A stretch of DNA of 64,000 nucleotides from Sinobacterium norvegicum (GTDB lineage: Bacteria; Pseudomonadota; Gammaproteobacteria; Pseudomonadales; Sinobacteriaceae): the NCBI RefSeq assembly GCF_923077115.1, contig NZ_CAKLPX010000003.1, positions 62,001 to 126,000 of the forward strand. Reading direction: 5' to 3'. Position numbers and translations under genes: made by a program. Every line of letters starts with the position of its first letter. The first letter of the stretch is position 1. The notes beneath the pieces were generated by a model. The model was given only the letters and a program-made list of their open reading frames with translations. It was not told where the DNA came from and ran no database searches. Positions 33,885 through 41,494 of the stretch are shown in pieces.

Positions 33885-34919
33885 ATGCCCCATGATGATC
33901 ATCCGCAGGCTATTGCGCTGTGGTACAGCTTTGAAATTCAGAGTTTATTTGCCGCCCTGCGCCAGCAGGGTGTGGCCACGCGGCCGATGATGATGGCCGC
34001 CGGCGTCGATCCCAAGGCCTTTGAAAACCCGGCACTGCGGCTGACTACCGAGCAGGAGTTGAGGCTTTATCAGGCAATTGCCCAGGCCAATACAGACCCA
34101 CTGCTGGGGCTGCGGGTCGGGGCGACAATGACGCTCAGTCACTACGGTGTGCTGGGGCTGGGGGCGGCGAGTTGCAACACTCTCGGCGAGGCTCTGGAGC
34201 TGTTGGTTACCTATGCCGCCATTCTCAGCCCCGGCTTGGCGTTGGAGCTTCGTCGTGACGACGAGCAAGCGGTGTGGCGGATCAACCCCAGTACCGAGGA
34301 TCAGCCGGCGTTGGCACTGGAGGTCGACGCCACCATGGCATCGCTGTATCGGCTGTTGTCTGATCTGCTGTTGCAACCAATGACGTTGACATCGGTCAGT
34401 ATGAAAAAAGATATAGCGCCAGTATTATTGCCGGCTTATCGGCAGCATTATGGCTGCCCGGTAACGGCCTCGGCCGAGACCAACTGTTTTATCTTCGAGT
34501 CAGCATTACTGGCAACACGACTGCCCTTGGCGGCGCCGCAAACCCTGCGACTCATGGCGCAAATTTGTTACAACCAGTTAAAAACAGTGCAGGCTGATTA
34601 TGGTTTGGTGGCGGCGATTCGACATTACCTCGATCAACGCGATGGTGTGGCCAGCATCGAAGAGTTGGCCCGTCATTTCAACCAATCGTCGAGAACCCTA
34701 CGTCGTCACCTGACCCAGGCGGGCTATAGCTATCAATCGTTAAGCGACGAGTACCGTTTTAACAAGGCCAAACAGCTGCTGTTATCGACGGCGCAATCGG
34801 TGGAATCGATCGCACTGAATATGGGGTTCTCCGATGTACGGAGTTTTCGTGAGGCATTCAAGCGTTGGTCTAATGGTCAGACGCCGGCTAACTTTCGCCG
34901 CTCGAGCATTGGGTCTTAA
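33885..34919 (+). CDS. AraC family transcriptional regulator (OruR/GbdR-like group)
   Basis: 344 residues. N-terminal AraC_binding_2 type domain (Pfam Arabinose_bd-like: 'LFAALRQQGVATRPMM', 'GLRVGATMTLSHYGVLGLGAASCNTLGEALELLVTYA'), C-terminal double helix-turn-helix ('IEELARHFNQSSRTLRRHL', 'LLLSTAQSVESIALNMGFSDVRSFREAFKRW'). AAGGTGA lies 5 bases before the ATG. The divergent layout with the PYROXD2-like operon suggests it activates that unit in response to its substrate. Confidence 0.88.
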   Translation: MPHDDHPQAIALWYSFEIQSLFAALRQQGVATRPMMMAAGVDPKAFENPALRLTTEQELRLYQAIAQANTDPLLGLRVGATMTLSHYGVLGLGAASCNTLGEALELLVTYAAILSPGLALELRRDDEQAVWRINPSTEDQPALALEVDATMASLYRLLSDLLLQPMTLTSVSMKKDIAPVLLPAYRQHYGCPVTASAETNCFIFESALLATRLPLAAPQTLRLMAQICYNQLKTVQADYGLVAAIRHYLDQRDGVASIEELARHFNQSSRTLRRHLTQAGYSYQSLSDEYRFNKAKQLLLSTAQSVESIALNMGFSDVRSFREAFKRWSNGQTPANFRRSSIGS

Positions 34920-34923
34920 GGTC

Positions 34924-34951
34924 ATGCCGCACTCACAGCCGAGTACGGCAT
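34924..34951. terminator. Hairpin between convergent genes, probable terminator
   Basis: Stem ATGCCG-C-ACTC / GAGT-A-CGGCAT with loop ACAGCC and a single-base internal mismatch. The downstream T-run is weak (CCCCTTT) on the plus strand. It separates the AraC-type gene from the convergent hydrolase gene. Confidence 0.45.
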
Positions 34952-34958
34952 TGCCCCT

Positions 34959-36056
34959 TTAAAAGAAGTGCTTGGTTAAGAAAGCCTGCACATCGCTGTA
35001 GGCCTGTTGTTTGGTTTTCTTATCGTTGCCGACGATATAGCCATAATCTAAGCAGCCCGAAAATTTATCGCTGCTCGATAGTCGCTTGGTAATGCGCTCT
35101 ACTCGGCTGGCGTCTGCGGGGTAGTGCATAATGCGCTCGCCGTTTAAGTACGACAGCCCCTGCTCGTCATAGCTGATCTCACAGCCGCTTAAATAGGGCG
35201 ATTCGTCCTTCATCTCACGGGGGGCAAAGTTTTCCCAGGCATGGCCTGCACCTTGATAGATATGGGTTTCGACGTCAACACCGATGTTCCGCATCTCCTG
35301 CTCACGTAGTTTACAGGCGGCCAAATCATTCGACTTATCTTCCGTGCCGCGCAGAGTTAACAGCGGCGCACCATTGGTCTGGCCGGTGTTTAAATTTTGA
35401 AAACACGGGCCGTAGACATCGACATGCAGGGCAAAGCCCGAGGACTGCGGCGCCAGTTGCTGACGAAAACGGTCATCCATGGCCAGGCGTGTGGCCATGC
35501 CGCCGTAGGAGAACCCCATGACGCCAATGCGTTGATCATCGATCTGCGGATGGCTGGCCAACAGTTTGAGGGCAGAATAGGCATCGCTGATAATATCGAA
35601 CTCTGTTACCCCCGAGACGCGAACAATGTAATTAGTGCCCTTGATCAAGCCGCGGGGCTCGTAGTATTCGACCACAAAGGCGGCAATGCCGAGAGTGTTT
35701 AAAAACGCCGCGTATTCCTGCTCACGGCCCGGTGCAATACCCCCACTGCCGGGCAGTAAAATCATCGCCGGCACCTGAGTATTGGGAGCAACATTTTGTG
35801 GCATGGAGAAATAACCCAGGCCGGTGGTGGGGGTTGCCTCAGTCATGCCGGCGAAGATCACATCCAAGTCAAAGGGGGTGGCCGTCGGATAATAAATCTT
35901 ACCGCTGTCGCCCACGCGTAAGGTTGCCTGGGGCTCAGGCCAGTCGGGAAAATCCGGTAAGCCCATGGCGACAATGCCGTTGCGCACCACCTCAACCTGC
36001 AGTAAACCCGCAACCACGGCGACGATGGCGACAACGGCTATGACAAACTTCTTCAT
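34959..36056 (-). CDS. Exported alpha/beta hydrolase, dienelactone-hydrolase-like
   Basis: 365 residues. The N-terminal 'MKKFVIAVVAIVAVVAGLLQVEVV' is a signal or single membrane anchor. The hydrolase core has 'AMILLPGSGG' (oxyanion strand), nucleophile Ser in 'GVMGFSYGGMAT', Asp in 'LTLRGTEDKS' and His in 'YQGAGHAWEN'. Two extra 'C' pairs may form disulfides. The ATG has GGGAG 7 bases upstream. The divergent PadR gene and two operators lie in the 106-bp gap. It probably hydrolyses a periplasmic ester or lactone; the substrate is unknown. Confidence 0.82.
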   Translation of the reverse strand: MKKFVIAVVAIVAVVAGLLQVEVVRNGIVAMGLPDFPDWPEPQATLRVGDSGKIYYPTATPFDLDVIFAGMTEATPTTGLGYFSMPQNVAPNTQVPAMILLPGSGGIAPGREQEYAAFLNTLGIAAFVVEYYEPRGLIKGTNYIVRVSGVTEFDIISDAYSALKLLASHPQIDDQRIGVMGFSYGGMATRLAMDDRFRQQLAPQSSGFALHVDVYGPCFQNLNTGQTNGAPLLTLRGTEDKSNDLAACKLREQEMRNIGVDVETHIYQGAGHAWENFAPREMKDESPYLSGCEISYDEQGLSYLNGERIMHYPADASRVERITKRLSSSDKFSGCLDYGYIVGNDKKTKQQAYSDVQAFLTKHFF

Positions 36057-36101
36057 CCTGATCTCCCTACTTGCCAACAGGGGCTGGCAGCTGTATATAA
36101 T

Positions 36102-36119
36102 TAGAGTATAGATACTCTA
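36102..36119. promoter_or_regulatory. PadR operator, first copy
   Basis: Perfect palindrome TAGAGTAT-AG-ATACTCTA in the gap between the divergent hydrolase and padR genes. Shares the GAGTAT/ATACTC arms with the next site, 22 bp centre to centre, i.e. two helical turns. Confidence 0.7.
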
Positions 36120-36122
36120 TGT

Positions 36123-36142
36123 TGGAGTATTAACATACTCCA
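36123..36142. promoter_or_regulatory. PadR operator, second copy
   Basis: Perfect inverted repeat TGGAGTAT-TAAC-ATACTCCA, closer to the padR start. Same arm core as the first site with a spacer 2 bp longer; the pair would hold two PadR dimers on one face of the DNA and shut both divergent promoters. Confidence 0.7.
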
Positions 36143-36162
36143 TGTAGGACTATAGTCAAGTC

Positions 36163-36801
36163 ATGAGCAAATTAACCCCCACCTCTTTTGCCCTGCTTGG
36201 GTTTCTCAATTATCGTGATTGGTCGGCCTATGAGCTGAATAAGGTCATGCAGGGCAGTATTGTCCGCGCCTCTTGGCCGCGGGTAGAGAGTCGTATCTAT
36301 ACCGAAATCAAAAACCTCGAAAAGCACCAACTTGCCGACAGCGAGCAGCAACAGCAGGGGGGGCGAAAACGCCGTGTGTACCGTATTAATCAGCAGGGTA
36401 GGCAGGCGTTACAGACGTGGCTGAAGAGCAGCGCCCATACCATGCGCATCGAGTACGAAACACTGTTGCAATTGGCTTTTTCAGATATTGGCGAGGCTGG
36501 GTTGACGCATGCCTTGGTTGATCGAATAGAGCAGCAAACCCTGCAAGACTTACAGATTACCATCGATACCTGTGAGCAGACCCTGGAGCAGCAAACGTGG
36601 GCGACATCAGCCACCGGCCACCTGCATGTGTTAACCATTAAGTTTGTCAATCAAATGACCGAGGCCAGATTAAGTTGGGCGCGTCAGGCACGGTCGTATT
36701 TGGATCGGTTAGACCATGATAATATCAGCGCTCAATCGTTGGCAGAGTATCGGGTTGAGGTGGATCGCTTAAAAGAGTTGTTGAAGAACGCCGCGCAGTA
36801 A
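36163..36801 (+). CDS. PadR family transcriptional regulator
   Basis: 212 residues: N-terminal winged helix ('ALLGFLNYRDWSAYELNKVM', 'SRIYTEIKNLEKHQL', wing 'GGRKRRVYRINQQGRQAL') and a C-terminal four-helix dimerisation domain of Vir_act_alpha_C type (from about 95). This is subfamily 1 PadR. It is divergent from the hydrolase gene, and the gap holds two perfect palindromes, so it very likely represses both genes and responds to a small phenolic or related compound. The ligand is unknown. Confidence 0.9.
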   Translation: MSKLTPTSFALLGFLNYRDWSAYELNKVMQGSIVRASWPRVESRIYTEIKNLEKHQLADSEQQQQGGRKRRVYRINQQGRQALQTWLKSSAHTMRIEYETLLQLAFSDIGEAGLTHALVDRIEQQTLQDLQITIDTCEQTLEQQTWATSATGHLHVLTIKFVNQMTEARLSWARQARSYLDRLDHDNISAQSLAEYRVEVDRLKELLKNAAQ

Positions 36802-36867
36802 GATATCCGCAACCACCGATAGGCGACTGTGACACCTATCGACAGCCTCGCGCAGAAACGGCGCCGG

Positions 36868-37155
36868 CTATGTCAGATCAAGATTACGCTTTAATACCTT
36901 TGCCGAAGTAATAATGCGGGTGGTGCGATACAGCTCCGGGTGTTTCTCGCTGTCGGTGTAGCGAATGGGGTCGCCGGTGGTTGGGCTAACCAACCAGGAG
37001 GCTTCTGGACGCGGCTCGCCTAATTGTTTCTTCAGCGCGTGGGGGGTAATGCCCAGTGCTTCTGCAGCGGCATTAAAGGTGCAGCGTGTCTTTACCTCAT
37101 TGAGGTAGTTAACGATTGTCGTTATTTTTTCCTGCACCTTAAAGCCCTCTTTCAT
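36868..37155 (-). CDS. Small HTH-like protein of unknown function
   Basis: 95 residues. The first 50 look like a helix-turn-helix ('KITTIVNYLNEVKTRCTFNAAAEALGITPHALKKQLG'), followed by 'SWLVSPTTGDPIRYTDSEKHPELYRTTRII', a pattern I have seen in small gammaproteobacterial proteins of no known role. A GTG seven codons in is an alternative start with a GAGG at the right distance. It lies between the PadR gene and the frameshifted hydrolase gene without operon partners. May be a small DNA-binding protein; not confirmed. Confidence 0.6.
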   Translation of the reverse strand: MKEGFKVQEKITTIVNYLNEVKTRCTFNAAAEALGITPHALKKQLGEPRPEASWLVSPTTGDPIRYTDSEKHPELYRTTRIITSAKVLKRNLDLT

Positions 37156-37275
37156 GTGTTTCGTTAATCCAGTGTGCTGACTCTGTTGCTGATTGCCGTG
37201 TTATCTATTCAGCCTAACAAAATTATCGTCGATATGCCTGCCAGATGTGTGAGCTGGTAGCAATACCGTCAAAGA

Positions 37276-38095
37276 CTAGGGGTAATAAGTTGTCATATCA
37301 ACACCGGCAGCCTCATCGGCAACCCACTGACCAACCCATTCAGGCTGCCGTAAGCTGTCAGGCCTGTGGTAGGGCAGCAGTGTACAGCTCAGTTGATAGA
37401 GGGTGGACATACGGTTTTTTAGCGGTACGTGCTTAAAGAATGGTGCGGTCTTCCACAGCGCCACCTGCCCTGTCTGTGGCGGGCAATGCTGTTGAAAGGC
37501 GGTCTCGATAATAGTATTGATCTCGGCCAGGTGCTTGATCACCTTGGGCACTGTTTTCAGCCGGAACCAATAGCTGCCGACCACATCATTGTAGATATCG
37601 ATGGCGGCGTTGCGGTGTTCAAACTCTTCCACCATGTGCCATAAAAAGAACGAGGCGACTCGTGGGTCAGCGTCGACGAATAGGGTCTCTCTATTGTCGA
37701 CGACAAATTGAGCAAAGGGGCCGAAGCAAAGCTCCACAATGGCCGCGTAGGCGAGATGAAATTCTGGCCAGTAAATTCTCATAGGACTTGGCCACGGCAA
37801 GCCCAGCGTCTTTTAGGGCAGGGTTTTTAGTGGTTAACATCTTCAGGTGGGCGAGATGATGTTTTGAATGCTGTGCTTCCTGCAGGCAAAAAAGGTCGGC
37901 ATCCTTGGCTATTGCTGCATTGCTGATTCTCGGCATCGCCGCGCGGGTGGCCCGAATAAAATAGCGTTCAAAGGCCGGTGCAACAAAGGCGGCGAAGTTG
38001 ATGAAATTGCCCCAGTAAGGGTTGCCCGGATTCCACTGAAAGGGGATGTCATCGGTAAATTGAAAATCAATCTTGCGTACTTTCATCTCTGGCAT
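37276..38095 (-). pseudogene. Predicted metal-dependent hydrolase (PF10118-type), frameshifted
   Basis: Two overlapping frames together spell one protein of about 270 residues. The first (from 38095) carries 'PGNPYWGNFINFAAFVAPAFERYFIRATRAA' and 'FCLQEAQHSKHHLAHLK', with the E-x2-H-x3-H-type metal motif. The second (to 37276) carries 'FHLAYAAIVELCFGPFAQF' and 'FLWHMVEEFEHRNAAIDIY', with 'EEFEHR' as the second metal motif. They join only by a one-base shift around 37740-37800. The family is helical and diiron-like in look; no reaction is known. Could be a real decay or a sequencing error. Confidence 0.75.
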
Positions 38096-38403
38096 GGTGG
38101 TTCGCTCTTATCCAAGGTGGCGATTATTTTTTCGAGTCGTTAAAAATAGCGGCGACAGACGATGTGTCGCGTTGCTAATTTAGCATTGAGACCAGGCCAG
38201 CCCAAATACAATTGAAAAATTTTACAGTCATCGGGGCCGCCATCGGGGTATTAGCGCCCTCGAATGGTAAAAATTATTGAGTGCGACCCGATGTTGAGCC
38301 CTGTCGTTAAAAGAGATTAAAATCATTGCGGCGGTGATGATCAACATCGCCGCAGTGATTTTTTTTAGGGCAAGAGAGCTGCTTACCGTATATTTATAGC
38401 GAC
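38096..38403. other. Gap between the broken hydrolase and the desaturase genes
   Basis: The left part should hold the promoter of the broken gene. The right part has a 16-bp-stem hairpin, described separately as a terminator. I see no coding frame. Confidence 0.5.
38321..38366. terminator. Long hairpin terminator after the desaturase gene
   Basis: A 16-bp stem with two wobble pairs (arms 38321-38336 and 38345-38360, core TGCGGCG/CGCCGCA, loop of 8). It has a T-run on the plus strand (38359-38366) and a short A-run on the left, so it is best on the plus strand but may also stop the minus-strand desaturase transcript. Confidence 0.65.
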
Positions 38404-39273
38404 TTAACGGTCTGGCATATACTTTTTAATATTGATATTAAAGTAACGCTTCAGCACGCTGTTGGCTTCTTCTTCCGATTGACGCCAGCCATAGATTTTC
38501 GGTTTGCTGGTCTCGATCGCTAATGTTTTAAAGATCAACCAATCATAGATGGCCAGGGTGGCGGTGACGTTTTTCGCCGAGTTTTTACTGCGCGAGTGAT
38601 GCTGATGATGCTGGGTGGGAAAGGTGATCACATGGCACAGCCCCCACATGATACGGCGTACCCATTTGTTGTGGTGGTTGAGAAAATACAAATCGTAATT
38701 CCAGTTCACATGGGTGTGTGCCGACCACAGGCCTTTAAACACCGTCGCCACTAAAAACACCTCGGTTAAACCAAAATACAATGTGATTAATTGAAACCAG
38801 TAGTTGGGTAAAATAAACCACCATGCCCAGCCGTTAATAAACGTCTGAGTAACCGACACCTGTCCCTTGTTATCGGTGCCGCCAGACAAATGATGAGGGC
38901 GGTGATTCATTTTATAAAACGCTTGAATCCACTGCAGCGCTTTTAGCTTAGGCCGTCTGGCGTGGGCAAATAAATGGGCGCTGCCATGGAGGAATTCCTC
39001 GATACAAAAAAAGCCGATCAGCGCCCACCAAAAGTAGTCCTGCTGGAGCCAGGCCAGGCTGCCGGCGCTGGCGGGAAACAGCGTTATCATGATTAGCGAG
39101 ATGGCAATGACCAGCAGTGGCCGCTGTACGAGTAGCATCATGGCGGTGGTTAAAAATGCCATATACCAATCTTGTTTGGTTTTCTTACCGTCTTTATTGC
39201 GGCCGCTGGCCAGTTCCCAGAGCGCGGCGAGCACGATAAAAACCAGGACGATTGCGCTGAGTAATTGTTCCAT
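38404..39273 (-). CDS. Fatty acid hydroxylase/sterol desaturase superfamily protein
   Basis: 289 residues with several membrane segments (about 1-18, 38-75, 80-98, 150-185). It has the superfamily's clustered histidines: 'HGSAH', 'NHRPHHL', 'HTHVN', 'NHHNKW' and 'QHHQHH'. These bind a diiron centre that hydroxylates or desaturates lipids with O2. Electron donor not evident. The divergent LysR gene 93 bases away is a likely regulator. Lipid substrate could be a fatty acid, sterol or hopanoid; the steroid genes elsewhere in the window make a sterol possible but this is not shown by sequence. Confidence 0.85.
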   Translation of the reverse strand: MEQLLSAIVLVFIVLAALWELASGRNKDGKKTKQDWYMAFLTTAMMLLVQRPLLVIAISLIMITLFPASAGSLAWLQQDYFWWALIGFFCIEEFLHGSAHLFAHARRPKLKALQWIQAFYKMNHRPHHLSGGTDNKGQVSVTQTFINGWAWWFILPNYWFQLITLYFGLTEVFLVATVFKGLWSAHTHVNWNYDLYFLNHHNKWVRRIMWGLCHVITFPTQHHQHHSRSKNSAKNVTATLAIYDWLIFKTLAIETSKPKIYGWRQSEEEANSVLKRYFNINIKKYMPDR

Positions 39274-39366
39274 AAGAGATCACATCATTGTTATTGGTTG
39301 TTGTGACTACCATAGTAGGGAACAATAATTTATATTGATAATCGATATTCCTGATAAGTAACTTCC

Positions 39367-40299
39367 ATGAAGCTGAATTTGAGATCGATCGATCTGAACC
39401 TACTGCCGATTTTTGAGGCGGTGATGGAGACAGGCCAGTACGCCAAGGCCGCCCAGCGGTTGGCGATGAGCCAGCCGGCGATGAGTGCGGCGGTTCAACG
39501 CCTGCGGGACACACTCAACGACCCTTTGTTTGTTCGCACCAGTAAAGGGGTGGTGCCGACACCCAAGGCCGAGGTGTTGTATCACGATATACAGGCGGGG
39601 CTGTCTCAGCTGCGCCAGGGCTTAAGCCAGCAAAACAGCTTTGACCCCAGCGCCCATCCCCATAGCTTTAGTATTATCAGCGGTGATTATTTCGAGTTTG
39701 TAGTGCTGCCCGAGCTGCTGGCAAACGTTGAGCGAGATGCCCTGCAGATTCGCTATAACCTGCAGACTATTTTAGATAATTCCGCCACACCGCTGATCCA
39801 TGCCCAGGCCGATGTGATGCTCGATGCTTTTCCGGTCAAGGATGACAGAATCCACTGCGAGGTGGTGACCGAAGAAACGCTGATGGTGGTGGCGAAGAAA
39901 CAGCACCCGAGGATAAAAAAGGCGATCACCATCGAGGATTTTTTTAACGCCACCCACGCCGTTTTACCGCATCAGGGTCGGTTGCTGCCATTGGAAAAAA
40001 TCCTCGGCTCGGCTCAGATGCAAGAGCGGAAAATCGGTGTACAGGTCACCCAATACATCAGCTTGCTGGCGGCGGTGGCCAGCAGCGAATACATCGCCAC
40101 GGTCCCCCAGCACCTGGCCTCACGTTATGCCGAGGCATTGGGGCTGGATGTCTATCCCTTTCCCATCGACGTGCCCCGAGTCCCTGTCTACATGATGTGG
40201 TCGAAGGCCTTCGATCAGGACCCGGCCAATCGATGGCTGTTGCAGCAGCTGCGTAGTGTGGTCAAGGCCATGACTGGTGAGGTTGAGGTGGGCGATTAG
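39367..40299 (+). CDS. LysR family transcriptional regulator (NodD/PcpR-like group)
   Basis: 310 residues. The N-terminus 'LRSIDLNLLPIFEAVMETGQ' with 'LAMSQPAMSAAVQRLRDTLNDPLFVRTSKGVVPT' is the NodD/SyrM/LeuO-type helix-turn-helix, and the effector domain follows from about residue 95. It is divergent from the fatty acid hydroxylase-like gene. A 15-bp dyad with flanking T and A (39333-39347) in the gap fits a LysR site. Inducer unknown. Confidence 0.88.
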   Translation: MKLNLRSIDLNLLPIFEAVMETGQYAKAAQRLAMSQPAMSAAVQRLRDTLNDPLFVRTSKGVVPTPKAEVLYHDIQAGLSQLRQGLSQQNSFDPSAHPHSFSIISGDYFEFVVLPELLANVERDALQIRYNLQTILDNSATPLIHAQADVMLDAFPVKDDRIHCEVVTEETLMVVAKKQHPRIKKAITIEDFFNATHAVLPHQGRLLPLEKILGSAQMQERKIGVQVTQYISLLAAVASSEYIATVPQHLASRYAEALGLDVYPFPIDVPRVPVYMMWSKAFDQDPANRWLLQQLRSVVKAMTGEVEVGD

Positions 40300-40317
40300 C
40301 CGCGCAACTATTAGTGC

Positions 40318-40836
40318 CTAACGATTCTTTTTATCGAGTACCGACTGCCAAATGCTGTAGTTCTTCTGGCCGTAGAGATAGAACAGAATATCGATATTTT
40401 TAAATTCGTCCGCCAGACATGTCTGTATTGCAACCTCGGCGGCCTCCCGTATCGGGTAGCCGTAAGCGCCGCAGGAAATGGCGGGAAAGGCTATCGATTG
40501 GCAGTTATTTTCCAGTGCTAACGACAGCGATTGTCGGTAGGCCGCGGCCAGCAGTTTTTGCGGCTGCTCCTCGCGGTGATATTTTGGCCCGACGGTGTGA
40601 ATCACATAGCGCGATGCCAGGTTGCCAGCAGCGGTGATCCGCGCCTCACCGACCGGGCAGCGAATCTTTCTCACCGCCTTTATTTTTAAGCACTCCGATA
40701 ACAGCGTCGGCCCTGCGGCCTGATGAATAGCGCCGTCGACACCGCCGCCACCGAGCAGCATTGGGTCGGCGGCGTTGACGATGGCATCGACGGTGGCCAG
40801 GGTGATATCACCCTCGATAATATGGAGGTTGGGCAT
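40318..40836 (-). CDS. Macrodomain protein, O-acetyl-ADP-ribose deacetylase (YmdB-like)
   Basis: 172 residues. The start 'MPNLHIIEGDITLATVDAIVNAAD' and 'LLGGGGVDGAIHQAAGP' form the ADP-ribose-binding macrodomain core; 'GEARITAAGNLASRYVIHTVGP' and 'SIAFPAISCGAYGYPI' complete it. MacroD-type proteins remove acetyl or ADP-ribose groups from ADP-ribose derivatives or from aspartate/glutamate residues. The ATG at 40836 is used because the upstream part of the frame overlaps the barrel-protein gene region and is not family-like. Confidence 0.9.
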   Translation of the reverse strand: MPNLHIIEGDITLATVDAIVNAADPMLLGGGGVDGAIHQAAGPTLLSECLKIKAVRKIRCPVGEARITAAGNLASRYVIHTVGPKYHREEQPQKLLAAAYRQSLSLALENNCQSIAFPAISCGAYGYPIREAAEVAIQTCLADEFKNIDILFYLYGQKNYSIWQSVLDKKNR

Positions 40837-40882
40837 AGTGCTGGGCTCGTTATCAATAGGGGCTGGGGTGTGCACGCGGTGA

Positions 40883-41416
40883 TCAGAAACTGACGGTAAA
40901 GAGTAATTCCGGATAGGTGGTAGAGCAGTCGTAAAAGCGGCTGCAGTCGGTATATTTCTCATGGACAATACCGCCGCCAATATTCACCCGGCTGTCGGTG
41001 TTGAAATAAGCCCCAGCGCGGTAGCCGTAGGAATTCTCATCATCAATGCTGATGCCCTGATAGTCGCCGTAGAACGAGCGACGATAAAACATCCCTAAAT
41101 AGGGTTTGATCACGTCGGGTTGGGTGAAGACATAGGTGATCTTGGGGCTGACCTTGGTAATCGATGGGTCGCCGGAAAACCAGTGCTGAACATCTATCCC
41201 CAGCTCCAGGCCATTGAACAGATAATAACCGGCGCTGACGCCCAGAATAAGGTAGTCATCGTCGAAGGCGCTGCCCGAGCCCAGGGCGACACCAATACTG
41301 GTCGAATTTTTTGAAAATGCAGTGCTCAGGCCACCGGTGCCGGCACTGGCGGCTGTCGCCACCTGGCTTAGGCTGGCCAACATTAATACACTGACCGCGG
41401 CATTCACTATCTTCAT
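40883..41416 (-). CDS. Small outer membrane beta-barrel protein
   Basis: 177 residues: signal peptide ('MKIVNAAVSVLMLASLSQVATA'), then alternating strands ('YLILGVSAGYYLFNGLELGIDVQHWF', 'RVNIGGGIVHEKY') and a terminal 'LLFTVSF' with C-terminal Phe, typical for 8-stranded barrels recognised by BamA. One Cys pair in 'CSRFYDCS' may form a disulfide. No named family. It lies between the macrodomain and the ABC permease genes on the same strand with gaps of 46 and 78 bases. Confidence 0.75.
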   Translation of the reverse strand: MKIVNAAVSVLMLASLSQVATAASAGTGGLSTAFSKNSTSIGVALGSGSAFDDDYLILGVSAGYYLFNGLELGIDVQHWFSGDPSITKVSPKITYVFTQPDVIKPYLGMFYRRSFYGDYQGISIDDENSYGYRAGAYFNTDSRVNIGGGIVHEKYTDCSRFYDCSTTYPELLFTVSF

Positions 41417-41494
41417 ATTATTATCCTGACGGTGACGTTTTATCCATGCTGGGCGCGTAGTCATGCCTGATAACCCTGAAAAAACGCGATCAAT

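Noticed and set aside
33945-34376. 143-codon minus-strand frame opposite the AraC gene
   Set aside because: The AraC frame carries the real domain motifs; the other is an antisense shadow.
39333-39347. TATTGATAATCGATA as a LysR binding site
   Set aside because: The dyad fits the T-N11-A style only loosely; left as a remark in the LysR entry rather than a feature.
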